Positions 8,866-16,685 of a stretch of 27,448 nt of DNA are shown here, in pieces (within the stretch, counting starts at the first letter, position 1; every line of letters starts with the position of its first letter). The DNA comes from an uncultured Collinsella sp. (GTDB lineage Bacteria; Actinomycetota; Coriobacteriia; Coriobacteriales; Coriobacteriaceae). The translations under genes were made by a program, and so were the position numbers. Under the pieces are notes generated by a model. That model worked only from the letters and a program-made list of their open reading frames with translations. It did no database searches and was not told the origin of the DNA. Location of the stretch: assembly GCA_947001705.1 (NCBI GenBank), contig CAMQHT010000032.1, positions 1 through 27,448 of the forward strand, read 5' to 3'.

Positions 8866-9720
8866 CTATTTCGATGCGCGCTCGGCCGCTTCGATCACGT
8901 GTTTGGCGAGGATCGCCGTCGTCACAGCGCCCACGCCGCCCGGCACGGGCGTGATGGCGTTAACGACCGGCTCCGCAGCATCAGAATCGACGTCACCCAC
9001 CAGCTTGCCAGCGGCCTCGTCCCAATTAATGCCAACATCGATGATCGTCTGGCCCTCGCGAACGGCATCCACGCCAATCGTACGCGCGCGTCCAACGGCC
9101 GCAACCACAATGTCGGCAGCACGGCACTCAGCGGCCAAGTCATGCGTATGCGTATGGCACGTTGTCACGGTTGCATTGCGAGCCGTAAGCATGGCGGCAA
9201 CGGGACGGCCAATCACCAGCGACCGACCAACGACCGCGACCTTGGCCCCATCCAGCTCAACGCCGTAATGATCCAGTAGCGCCAACACGGCCTCAGCCGT
9301 GCAAGGAGCAAAACCCTCGCCGCGCCCCGAAAGCGTGGTGAGCAGCGAAGCCGGCGTCATGGAGTCAACGTCCTTGGCGGGATCGAGCGCTGCGGCGACG
9401 GCGTTCTCGTCAAGGCCGGCGGGCAGCGGGCGGAACATCAAACAGCCATGAACAGCCGAATCGGTATTGATGTCCTCGATGGCCGTCAACAGCTCGTCCT
9501 GCGAAACATCGGCAGAAAGCAAAACGCGACGAGCCTCAATCCCCACTTTTTCGCAGCGCTTGAGCGCACCGCGCTCGTAGGATAGGTCGTCCTCGCGCTC
9601 ACCCACACGCACGATAGCCAACGTCGGAACAACGCCCCGCTCGCGCAGGACTGCGCAGCGAGCAGCAAGTTCCTCAGTCAAAGCGCGAGCAACGGGGGCA
9701 CCCTTCAGCAGTTCAGCCAT
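8866..9720 (-). CDS. folD: FolD-type methylenetetrahydrofolate dehydrogenase, cyclohydrolase residues missing
   Basis: The 284-residue protein matches FolD along its length: catalytic domain, then dinucleotide fold with GRSLVIGRP (165-173), DVGIN, and ITPVPGGVGAVT near the end. Two residues central to the cyclohydrolase reaction are changed. Tyr48 is present, but the lysine four residues later (Lys54 in E. coli, Lys56 in human) is Ala52 in SYERGALKRC. The glutamine of the usual VQLPLP motif is Phe96 in MFRPLP. The aspartate of KDVD (Asp119) is kept. So dehydrogenase activity is likely retained and cyclohydrolase activity lost or weak; this is inference from known mutants. fchA ends 2 bases upstream and would supply the missing step. 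ATG 9720 is chosen for the AGGGG before it; a GTG further up would add an Arg-rich run that lies within fchA. Confidence 0.94.
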   Translation of the reverse strand: MAELLKGAPVARALTEELAARCAVLRERGVVPTLAIVRVGEREDDLSYERGALKRCEKVGIEARRVLLSADVSQDELLTAIEDINTDSAVHGCLMFRPLPAGLDENAVAAALDPAKDVDSMTPASLLTTLSGRGEGFAPCTAEAVLALLDHYGVELDGAKVAVVGRSLVIGRPVAAMLTARNATVTTCHTHTHDLAAECRAADIVVAAVGRARTIGVDAVREGQTIIDVGINWDEAAGKLVGDVDSDAAEPVVNAITPVPGGVGAVTTAILAKHVIEAAERASK

Positions 9721-9722
9721 GG

Positions 9723-10355
9723 CTATCCCCTCTTCCTTGCGGCGTCGGCGGCGCGGCGCGCCAGCGCATCGGCGCGCGGCAACCACATGTCGAGCAACTC
9801 ATCACACGCCGTCTCGAGCTCCTCAGCACGAGCGCGATCCTTCATAGACGTGGTGTTCGCAAAGAGCGTCAAGCTCGCGCCCTGCATAGCGGAACGGCAG
9901 AACACGGCGCCGCACGCCACATCGGACAGCAGCTGACGCGAACCCTTGTCGGCCATGTCCTCGAGCAGCGCCAGTGCACGCCCGCAGGCATCCATAATGC
10001 GATACGGCGGCATAGCGGCCACATGCAGCGCATCCTGAATCGCGGTCGCTCGAGCCGAATCGCTACGCGGAATACCGTACGCCGCGGACACCTGCCCATA
10101 TGCACGAACGTCCTCGGCAACCAACTCGACAAGCTCCTGGGCCAACTCATCTGCCTGGGCAAATGCGCGCGTCAGGTCATCCGCGCGATCGGCAAGCGCA
10201 GGATTGGTCGCACCATAACGAGCGACCATTCCACAAAGCGAGGCGCCCAGCGCGCCCACAAAGGCGCTCGCGCTGCCACCGCCGGGAACCGGCTCGCGTG
10301 CGGCAAGTGCCTCGGCAAACTCTCGACAGGTTTTATCCATCATCTCTTGGCTCAT
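9723..10355 (-). CDS. fchA: FchA-type methenyltetrahydrofolate cyclohydrolase (cyclodeaminase fold)
   Basis: The 210-residue, mostly helical protein is of the formiminotransferase-cyclodeaminase/FchA family, recognised by PVPGGGSASAFVGALGASLC near the N-terminus and a following helical bundle (ELVAEDVRAYGQVSAAYG). Family members hydrolyse 5,10-methenyl-tetrahydrofolate to 10-formyl-tetrahydrofolate or deaminate formimino-tetrahydrofolate. With folD starting 2 bases after its TAG and no histidine-degradation gene next to it, the cyclohydrolase role in one-carbon metabolism is more likely. The start is the ATG at 10355, with AAGG 9 bases before it; a GTG at 10361 is possible but too close to that site. 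It is the first gene of the fchA-folD unit, divergent from the lipoprotein genes. Confidence 0.92.
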   Translation of the reverse strand: MSQEMMDKTCREFAEALAAREPVPGGGSASAFVGALGASLCGMVARYGATNPALADRADDLTRAFAQADELAQELVELVAEDVRAYGQVSAAYGIPRSDSARATAIQDALHVAAMPPYRIMDACGRALALLEDMADKGSRQLLSDVACGAVFCRSAMQGASLTLFANTTSMKDRARAEELETACDELLDMWLPRADALARRAADAARKRG

Positions 10356-10732
10356 ATGCACGCACCTTCAAGTCATATACATCGGTCGGGCGGCAACCGC
10401 CGACCAACCGCATCGAACACGTAATGGTGCTAAGTCTAGCCCATAAGCACATGGGCGTCAGCGCACCTGGCCATCGCGGATTTCTATGACGAACGATAGG
10501 CCATGCCAACGCAAACATGGGACACATGGCCCACGTTTCGAGACTCCCGGGCAGCGGCAACTGGGGCATACATATAGGTAAGGAGCCCCATGTTGGGGCA
10601 ACGCTCATCACGGCACCGGACGACGAATGGAGGAATCACCGCACAGCAAACAAAGTCATCATGTGCACGCGCAACCGCCGCCCCAGCGATCCGCGGCACA
10701 CGATGTCCCTGGCAGACAAGGAGGACGCCACC
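10356..10732. other. 377-bp intergenic region between divergent fchA and lipoprotein genes
   Basis: No credible gene is seen. The region must hold the fchA promoter (leftward) and the promoter of the first lipoprotein (rightward). A GCATACATATAGG stretch at 10566-10578 is the best -10-like sequence for rightward transcription. The shared 18-bp motif at 10517-10534 lies about 30 bp upstream of it. Confidence 0.5.
10517..10534. promoter_or_regulatory. Upstream motif, copy 1, of the paired lipoprotein genes
   Basis: The 18-mer ATGGGACACATGGCCCAC occurs here and again, identically, at 11485-11502. Each copy stands upstream of one of two paralogous lipoprotein genes (216 and 91 bp before the start codons). 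Its core TGGG..CCCA is a partial dyad, so it may be an operator. It may instead be a remnant of the duplication that created the pair. Confidence 0.5.
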
Positions 10733-11332
10733 ATGAAGAAAAAGACCCTATCGATCCTTTCCCTTTGCATCGCCCTCTTTGCCGCGTTTGCCCTTGTCGG
10801 CTGCGGCGGGAGCGCATCGGGCGGCAGCAGCGCCTCCAAGAGCGAGAGCAAGGAAAAGACCCCCGTCGCCAAGAAGACCGACTTTATCTGGTTTAAGGTC
10901 GAGATGCCCGAGGGCGTCGGCGTGAGCGACTCCGCCGGCAAGAACGCCGACAGGGTCCAGCTCACCTTCCCCGAGAACGAGAACGCCTCGGCCGATCGTT
11001 TTATCCCCGTTTGGAAAAAAGCGCTGACTGCCGAGGAATCCCACGCCGACCAGGCGGAAAAGAAGGGGGATACGTTCCAGTGGAAGGATGGCGGGTCCAT
11101 CGAGTATAACGGCAGGACGCGGCTCGTCGGAACGTACGAGGACAACAGTGGCATCACAACCCTCCTCTTTACCGACGTTGAGCCGGGAAGCATCTATGTC
11201 CTTATCTCGAACTTCGACCTGCACAAGAAAGAAGCCGAGGCGCTCCTCAACTCCATCGAATTCCCCGATGACATGGCAGAGGCAGTTTCCGAGGCGCGCG
11301 AAGTCGAGATTTCGAGCATCGAGCTCAAGTAA
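10733..11332 (+). CDS. Lipoprotein of unknown function, tandem paralog 1
   Basis: This 199-residue protein begins with a lipoprotein signal: MKKKTL, a hydrophobic stretch, and the lipobox LVGC with Cys24 as the lipidated residue. A Ser/Lys-rich linker follows, then a single globular domain of about 150 residues starting TDFIWFKVEMPEGV, with DRFIPVWKKAL, IEYNGRTRLVGTYED and the ending IEFPDDMAEAVSEAREVEI. It should sit on the outer face of the membrane. The start is preceded by AAGGAGG at 8 bases. The downstream gene encodes a clear paralog with the same blocks in the same order. I do not recognise the family. Its own terminator follows. Confidence 0.9.
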   Translation: MKKKTLSILSLCIALFAAFALVGCGGSASGGSSASKSESKEKTPVAKKTDFIWFKVEMPEGVGVSDSAGKNADRVQLTFPENENASADRFIPVWKKALTAEESHADQAEKKGDTFQWKDGGSIEYNGRTRLVGTYEDNSGITTLLFTDVEPGSIYVLISNFDLHKKEAEALLNSIEFPDDMAEAVSEAREVEISSIELK

Positions 11333-11402
11333 CGGGACACCCGCACGCGCCTACGCGCACCTGCGCACATGCGCCCCATTAAAGCAACGGGCACCCAACC
11401 CC

Positions 11403-11438
11403 GGGAAGGGCCGACAGGCATCGGCCCTCCCCTCTTTT
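11403..11438 (+). terminator. Intrinsic terminator after lipoprotein 1
   Basis: GGGAAGGGCCGA (11403-11414) pairs with TCGGCCCTCCCC (11421-11432) with one mismatch across a 6-base loop, followed by TCTTTT. This is a strong canonical terminator. Confidence 0.85.
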
Positions 11439-11484
11439 GGATCCGCGCATATTGCCACTTGTCGGCGCAAATCCGGCCCTCAGA

Positions 11485-11502
11485 ATGGGACACATGGCCC
11501 AC
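11485..11502. promoter_or_regulatory. Upstream motif, copy 2, of the paired lipoprotein genes
   Basis: This is identical over 18 bases to 10517-10534. It lies between the terminator of the first lipoprotein gene and the start of the second, with a weak TACAGT -10-like hexamer about 20 bases downstream. Confidence 0.5.
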
Positions 11503-11575
11503 CCTAGCGAGCCGTCCACGCGTACAGTAAAGGCAGGTAATCCATGGGCGGTTACAGATCGAGGAGGACACGACC

Positions 11576-12169
11576 ATGAAAAAGAACGCCTTTGCGATTC
11601 TCACACTCTGCATCAGTCTTCTTGCCGCGGTTGCCCTGGTAGGTTGCGGCGGAAGCGGCGGCGCTACCGGCAGTGGCGGTGGCGGCGGCGCAGAAAAGCC
11701 AGCCGTGGATATGAGGACCGACTTCATTTGGTTTAAGGTCGAGGTGCCCGAGGGCGTCGAGATCACCGACGTTGCCGGCGACACCGCCGACAGGGCCCAG
11801 TTTAAGTTCACCGAGAGCGAGCACGCCAGCGATCGCTTCATCCCTGTCTTCGACTCTGACAAGAACGCTGACGAGCTGTTCGACTACGAGGCCAAATGGA
11901 AGGCCAACTTTGAGTGGACCGAGAATGATCCCGTCAAGTACAACGGCAAGACTTGGCGCAACGCTTCCTATACACACTCGGGCGGCGTAACGACTGAGTA
12001 CTTCACCGAAGCAGGCGGCGGCAGCGTTTACGTGAGCATCGACAACGTCGAGGAGCACAAGGACGCCGTCGAGACCATGATGAAGTCTCTGGAGTTTGCC
12101 GATGACATTGCCAAGGCCAAGACCGAGGCCATGGACGTCAAGCTCGACGATATCGAGATCAAGCGCTAA
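11576..12169 (+). CDS. Lipoprotein of unknown function, tandem paralog 2
   Basis: This 197-residue lipoprotein has lipobox LVGC with Cys24 at the same residue number as its upstream paralog. A Gly-rich linker (GSGGATGSGGGGG) replaces the Ser/Lys linker. The domain repeats the shared blocks: RTDFIWFKVEVPEGV, DRFIPVFDS, VKYNGKTWRNASY, TTEYFTEAGGGSVYV and EFADDIAKAKTEAMDV. The charge pattern differs, with the middle more acidic, so the two copies have diverged and may bind different partners. GAGGAGG lies about 8 bases before the ATG. It ends at its own strong terminator. The function is unknown. Confidence 0.9.
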   Translation: MKKNAFAILTLCISLLAAVALVGCGGSGGATGSGGGGGAEKPAVDMRTDFIWFKVEVPEGVEITDVAGDTADRAQFKFTESEHASDRFIPVFDSDKNADELFDYEAKWKANFEWTENDPVKYNGKTWRNASYTHSGGVTTEYFTEAGGGSVYVSIDNVEEHKDAVETMMKSLEFADDIAKAKTEAMDVKLDDIEIKR

Positions 12170-12240
12170 GCGACTGGCGAGCGCAACGGGAAACACGGTC
12201 GCAGTGCAAACAAGCGACGGTACCCCAGCGCTTCGTACCC

Positions 12241-12275
12241 AGGGAGGGCCGGTAAACCGACCCTCCCTTTCTTAT
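12241..12275 (+). terminator. Intrinsic terminator after lipoprotein 2
   Basis: AGGGAGGG (12241-12248) pairs with CCCTCCCT (12261-12268), with an inner CGGT/ACCG stem, followed by TTCTT. It closely resembles the terminator after lipoprotein 1, as expected if the whole unit was duplicated. Confidence 0.88.
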
Positions 12276-12474
12276 GCCTGTAGCCGACGAACGCGAGGAT
12301 GCCGGACGCCGGAACCGCCCCAAATGTGGCAACAGTACGAAAACGACAAACACCCCAACGCGTCCGCCCGCCGATTTATTGCGCCGCGCAGACAATTAAA
12401 CCAGCATCTTTAAACATCTGGGCAGTATAGTGACCAAAACTATCGCATAACCGCACTCTGCGAATGGAGAAGTT
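12276..12474 (+). other. Leader of the PI-PLC gene; probable promoter region
   Basis: Nothing coding is seen. A TATAGT hexamer at 12426-12431 is a good -10 candidate about 45 bp before the start codon; no convincing -35 stands 16-18 bp upstream. GGAG at 12466-12469 is the ribosome site. Together with the terminator and spacer after lipoprotein 2, this is the 305-bp gap between genes. Confidence 0.4.
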
Positions 12475-14961
12475 ATGACCGAACACCATGCCATCAGCCG
12501 CCGAGCGTTTACGCTGGGCCTAGGGCTTGCGGCGTTGTCACCACTTGCAAGCCTGCCAGAAACCGCAGCACCGGGCATTCCCCTGCGAGCGGCATTTGCA
12601 GACAACACACCCGCACCGTCGGACAGCCTCGACAATTTCGTCATTCGCCTTCGCCCTGCGGGCTATTTTCGCACCGCGAGCGTCAACCAAGACGGCAACG
12701 TTCGCGGCAACGTCTGTCACCTGTTTAATGACGGCACGTCCAGCAAGCTCATCCTTGAGAACGTAACGACCAAGAATGACGATACAAACTGGTATGCTAT
12801 CCGCACCTTGCTCAATTTCGAAGAGCATAAAAAGACGGGCTACAGCATTTGGTCGGTCGACGACGACTCTGACAAAGATGGAAAGGTCATCCACGTATGG
12901 GGCGGCGAGTATGACAACAAGCCCAGCCGCGCTTTTGCGTTCGAGCGTCAATCAAACGGAACCTATATCATCCGAGACCGCACGGTCGAGAAAGAAACCG
13001 AGAAAAAAGACATTAAGTACCTGGCAATAGAATCGAACGGCGAAGACCAGGACAACAATAAGATCTGCCATAAGAGTAAGAGCATTCCGTGGGAGCTCGA
13101 ACTTATCGGTTACGACATGAAAAAGAACGATGCCACGGTTAGCAGCCTCGACTGGATCACGTACAGCAGCTACGTCGATGGGCCATGTTGGATGAAATAC
13201 GTCGACGACAACAAGTTCCTCGACGAGCTGAGCATCCCGGGTACGCACGATTCGGGCACCTGCAGCGTGGACAACGACACTGAGCCCCAATCCTCGCAAG
13301 TAAAATGCCAGCAGGATTACATTCCCACGCAGTTGCTCGAAGGCATTCGCTATTTTGATATCCGGCTCGGAAAGGGCGACGACCCCGGTATCGACCACGG
13401 GGATTACTACCTGCTCAAAAAAGACGCGTACTTTATGCATCTTTCCGATGTCATAGGCTACTTCAAAACGTTTTTGAACGAAAACCCGACAGAAGCGCTC
13501 ATCATGCTGGTGTCACGAGGCAACGACGAGGCTACCGACGAAAGTGTTACGACGGCTTTCGCCAAGGTTTTGGACGACAACCCCAAACTGTTCTATACGT
13601 CGAGCCGAATCCCCACGCTACACGAGGTGCGCGGAAAGATCGTTCTGCTGCGTCGATTTAGGCTCGCCGGCAACAGTGTAAGCGGCCACACGTGGGGCCT
13701 CGACCTTACCGAATGGGATGACAAGATCAAGGCTCACTCCGACAGCGCCACTATGTGTCTCGTCCAAGACGCGCGGGGCTTTGAAGCCGCGGGGGAAACA
13801 GGAGACAAAGAGCCCTATTGCACCAAGGTATACGCCCAGGACAAGTACAAACTCACGGGAACCGACAAGCTCAGCTGGGTCGATAATGCGCTGAAGGAAA
13901 CGACCGGGCGCACGCGCAACAAGGTGGACGTCGCGGACGATGACGGGGCCAAGGTGCAAGTCCAGGAGCGTTGCTGGTCTATCAACTACACCAGCTGCAC
14001 GGGCTTGTCGCACGGAGGCAATCCTTTTACCTCGGCACGAGTAGTCAACGAGCATCTGTATAAGAGCCCGTACATCAATCCCAGCGGCATCGAGGATACA
14101 AAGTCAGATTACCTCGAGCACATTGGCATCATCGCATCCGACTTTGTTGATGCGGCGCTGGCCCGGAGCATCTACCAGCGCAATTACGATTACGATACAC
14201 AGCACAAGCAGACAGCTTCGTACTACCTCCCGACCCGCATGCGCATGACGTACGGCGACTCGCTGAGCGATGCCTCGCTCCAGGATGGCAAGACCGTTGG
14301 CGAGGGCCATTTCCGCCTTGTCGACAGCAGCAACGTACTCAACGTGGCGGCTTCGGGCCATGCGTTTGCCATTGAATACGTGGATGTTGATGCCCTGGGC
14401 AACGAGACCGTTACAAGACTGCAGGGCTTTGTGCCTATCGATATCGATCCACGCGCGCTGACGCCCCATTTTGAGGGACTCGAAGGCCTTAAGGCCGGCG
14501 AAGACGTGCGCGCCAAGATTGCGGCATCACTCGAGGGCAAGCTCGAAACCGATGCCTGCACGGCCCAGCTCGAGTTTGTGCACGACGCGGACGGCGCTCC
14601 GGGCACGGCAATGGCCGAGGGCGAAACATTTGCCGCAGGAACGTACTGGGTGCGCGTGAACGGTCTCTTGGGCGACGCGGCGCAGAACTACACGCTCGCC
14701 AGCGACGGAGCCGCAAGCTTTACCGTTGCAGCCTCGGGCAACGCGGGCGGCAACGGCGCCGGCACCGACGGTGGCACGGGCTCCAACGCAGGTAGCGCCG
14801 ACAAGAACGGCAAGGGCAAAAGCTCGGCCGGAAAACTCGCCGATACGGGCGACGGCTCTGGCATTGCCGCCGGGCTCGCCGCTGCCGCCGTGGCGACAAC
14901 GGTCGCCGGCGCAGCGATGCTTGCAAATGACCGCGAAAACAACGGGAGCGTTGACGAATAG
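12475..14961 (+). CDS. Tat-exported, wall-anchored PI-PLC-like phosphodiesterase with ricin-like domain
   Basis: The 828-residue protein starts with a twin-arginine signal, SRRAFTLGL, so it is likely exported folded. Residues about 50-225 look like a ricin-type beta-trefoil (VIHVWGGEYDNKPSRAFAFE, YLAIES). From about 245 is a PI-PLC X-type domain: SIPGTHDSG with His258 and Asp259, RYFDIRLG with Arg297, and FMHLSDVIGYFKTFLNENP with His322. These match the two catalytic histidines and active-site arginine of bacterial PI-PLC, a metal-independent enzyme cutting inositol phospholipids or glycolipid anchors. A beta-rich domain fills about 600-750, then a Gly/Asn/Ser-rich spacer. LADTG, a hydrophobic Ala/Val run and a short charged tail form a sortase signal of the LAxTG kind. 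The substrate, possibly host GPI or phosphoinositides, is inference. Confidence 0.92.
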   Translation: MTEHHAISRRAFTLGLGLAALSPLASLPETAAPGIPLRAAFADNTPAPSDSLDNFVIRLRPAGYFRTASVNQDGNVRGNVCHLFNDGTSSKLILENVTTKNDDTNWYAIRTLLNFEEHKKTGYSIWSVDDDSDKDGKVIHVWGGEYDNKPSRAFAFERQSNGTYIIRDRTVEKETEKKDIKYLAIESNGEDQDNNKICHKSKSIPWELELIGYDMKKNDATVSSLDWITYSSYVDGPCWMKYVDDNKFLDELSIPGTHDSGTCSVDNDTEPQSSQVKCQQDYIPTQLLEGIRYFDIRLGKGDDPGIDHGDYYLLKKDAYFMHLSDVIGYFKTFLNENPTEALIMLVSRGNDEATDESVTTAFAKVLDDNPKLFYTSSRIPTLHEVRGKIVLLRRFRLAGNSVSGHTWGLDLTEWDDKIKAHSDSATMCLVQDARGFEAAGETGDKEPYCTKVYAQDKYKLTGTDKLSWVDNALKETTGRTRNKVDVADDDGAKVQVQERCWSINYTSCTGLSHGGNPFTSARVVNEHLYKSPYINPSGIEDTKSDYLEHIGIIASDFVDAALARSIYQRNYDYDTQHKQTASYYLPTRMRMTYGDSLSDASLQDGKTVGEGHFRLVDSSNVLNVAASGHAFAIEYVDVDALGNETVTRLQGFVPIDIDPRALTPHFEGLEGLKAGEDVRAKIAASLEGKLETDACTAQLEFVHDADGAPGTAMAEGETFAAGTYWVRVNGLLGDAAQNYTLASDGAASFTVAASGNAGGNGAGTDGGTGSNAGSADKNGKGKSSAGKLADTGDGSGIAAGLAAAAVATTVAGAAMLANDRENNGSVDE

Positions 14962-14995
14962 GCCAGCCGACCTTTTTGGACACATCGATTTGATG

Positions 14996-15032
14996 AGGGG
15001 CGCAGAATACCGTTCTGTGCCCCTAGCTTTTT
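14996..15032 (+). terminator. Intrinsic terminator after the PI-PLC gene
   Basis: AGGGGCGCAGAA (14996-15007) pairs with TTCTGTGCCCCT (15013-15024), including one G-T pair, across a 5-base loop, followed by AGCTTTTT. Confidence 0.88.
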
Positions 15033-15134
15033 GCAAATGAAGAGGTGGTGTGTTCAGAAAACTCGCAGGCTGAGCGACCAGCCTCAGTGCCGCCCGATGC
15101 GCGGGCGTAAGTCTGGCCCGAACGCCACTATCGA

Positions 15135-15404
15135 CTACATCACCGAGTTCAACGCATTCACGAACTCCTGGGCCTTCGCACGACTGCTCAGGCTAAAAAC
15201 ACAAGCAGTCAACAGCCTGTTACGCAGGAAAACGTCGCGCCCCTTGATCCTGTTGACCCCCGTGATGTCCTTAAGATAGACACTTTCGGTGTGCTTGCCG
15301 CCAAAAGTGCCCTTCTTGAGCACCTCAATACGTTTGGGGTAGATCTTAACGTCTTTAAACCTACCCGAACCCTTGTCCTGGAATAGCAGCGTGTTGTTGT
15401 CCAT
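15135..15404 (-). CDS. 89-aa PH-like domain protein, paralog A
   Basis: The ATG at 15404 gives 89 residues, with GGGAG 8 bases upstream; a longer frame from 15449 lacks support, and the second copy at 19208-19477 has the same start and length. Shared blocks are MDNNTLLFQDKG, IYPKRIEVLKK, VYLKDITGV, NRLLT and the C-terminal AQEFVNALNSVM. A run of short beta-strands ending in one amphipathic helix suggests a free-standing pleckstrin-homology-like fold, as in small bacterial PH domains. That is inference from pattern. It has no signal peptide or membrane segment. It is divergent from the YhcG-type nuclease gene, 168 bp away. The function is unknown. Confidence 0.82.
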   Translation of the reverse strand: MDNNTLLFQDKGSGRFKDVKIYPKRIEVLKKGTFGGKHTESVYLKDITGVNRIKGRDVFLRNRLLTACVFSLSSRAKAQEFVNALNSVM

Positions 15405-15572
15405 ACGCGTCACTCCCGCGGGGTTCGCTAAAACTGTCTCTATGGTCACATTTTAGTCACCGCAAGGCTCCCATGCGAAGGTGCCAGACAGCACAGCAAT
15501 TCGTGTCCGCGCGAGGCTTTAAACTAAATGCGATAAAGATGCATTCCACAAGAGGAAAGTGGGGCGACAGTG

Positions 15573-16622
15573 ATGGGCGAACTGGTAAACCGTGGAGAAT
15601 CGGCAATCGTGCCAGAAGTTTTTTACAAGCAGGTTTCCTCGATTCTCAACGCCGCTCGCAACAAGGCCTATACCGCCGTTAACTTTGCGATGGTCGAGGC
15701 ATATTGGGAGATCGGCAAAAGTATTGTTGATGAGCAGGGCGGAGAGGGGCGCGCAGCATATGGAGAGGCATTGATTGCAGGCCTCTCCAGAAGGCTTACC
15801 GCGGATTTCGGAAAAGGCTTTGGCATCGCAAACCTTCGCAATATGCGTCAGTTCTTTCTTGCGTTTCCAATTCGCGACGCACTGCGTAGCGAATTGAGCT
15901 GGACTCATTACCGCAGGTTGATGCGCATTCCCGACCCTGATGCTCGCACATGGTACATGAACGAATGCGCCGTTTCTCGCTGGAGCACGCGCCAGCTCGA
16001 ACGCCAGATCAACACCATGTTCCGCGAGCGCCTACTTACCAGCAAGGACAAAGAGGCCGTCACCCAGGAAATCCAAGAGAGCGCCCCGGCTCGTCGCCCC
16101 GAGGATATCATCCGCGACCCATATGTACTGGAGTTTTTAGGTTTCTCGGACGATGCTACGTTTCGCGAGAGCGATCTAGAGCAGGCGCTCATCACGCATC
16201 TTCAGAAGTTCCTGCTGGAGCTTGGTCGTGGCTTCGCTTTCGAGGCGCGCCAAAAGCGCATCACCTTTGATGGGCGCCATTTCTATATTGACCTTGTTTT
16301 TTACAACTATCTGATGCGCTGCTTCGTGCTCATCGACCTTAAGACCGATGACCTTACGCATCAGGACCTGGGCCAGATGCAAATGTATGTGAACTACTAC
16401 ACGCGCGAGCTCATGAACGAAGGCGACAATCCGCCCATAGGCATCGTGCTCTGCGCGGACAAAAGCGATTCGATTGTCGAGTACACGCTGCCCGAAGACA
16501 ACGACCAAGTGTTTGCCGCCAAATACCTGCCGTATCTTCCAAGCAAGGAAGAGCTGGCGCGCGAGCTGAGTGCCGAGTACCGCGCCATCAACGAAGCGAC
16601 TAATGGCAAAGCGCAAGGGTAG
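15573..16622 (+). CDS. YhcG/DUF1016-family PD-(D/E)XK nuclease
   Basis: This 349-residue protein matches the YhcG (DUF1016) family in both halves. The N-terminal domain (about 10-150) has AYWEIGKSIV, YGEALIAGLSRRL, FGKGFGIANLRNMRQFF and LSWTHYRRLM. The C-terminal domain (about 180-335) has DPYVLEFLGF, LGRGFAFEARQKRI and the nuclease core: Asp240 in FYIDLVFYN, then Asp255-Leu-Lys257 in LIDLKT, then DLGQMQMYVNYY. This is the PD-(D/E)XK arrangement with Asp in the acidic position. Family members are found in restriction and defence clusters and are thought to cleave DNA; the specific role is unknown. ATG 15573 is chosen over GTG 15570, with purine-rich GGGG about 8 bases upstream. An ADP-ribosylglycohydrolase follows after 63 bases. 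Confidence 0.93.
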   Translation: MGELVNRGESAIVPEVFYKQVSSILNAARNKAYTAVNFAMVEAYWEIGKSIVDEQGGEGRAAYGEALIAGLSRRLTADFGKGFGIANLRNMRQFFLAFPIRDALRSELSWTHYRRLMRIPDPDARTWYMNECAVSRWSTRQLERQINTMFRERLLTSKDKEAVTQEIQESAPARRPEDIIRDPYVLEFLGFSDDATFRESDLEQALITHLQKFLLELGRGFAFEARQKRITFDGRHFYIDLVFYNYLMRCFVLIDLKTDDLTHQDLGQMQMYVNYYTRELMNEGDNPPIGIVLCADKSDSIVEYTLPEDNDQVFAAKYLPYLPSKEELARELSAEYRAINEATNGKAQG

Positions 16623-16685
16623 CAGCACGTTGCGACCGATACCCCCGACGGCGTTTCATATCCCCCGACATAAGAGGAGCGCTCC

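Noticed and set aside
8870..9786. Longer FolD start at 9786
   Set aside because: It would add 22 arginine-rich residues overlapping fchA. The ATG at 9720 has a good ribosome site and the normal family N-terminus.
10517..10732. 72-codon upstream extension of lipoprotein 1
   Set aside because: It would bury the lipoprotein signal inside the protein; the ATG at 10733 has AAGGAGG at 8 bases and begins a proper lipoprotein signal.
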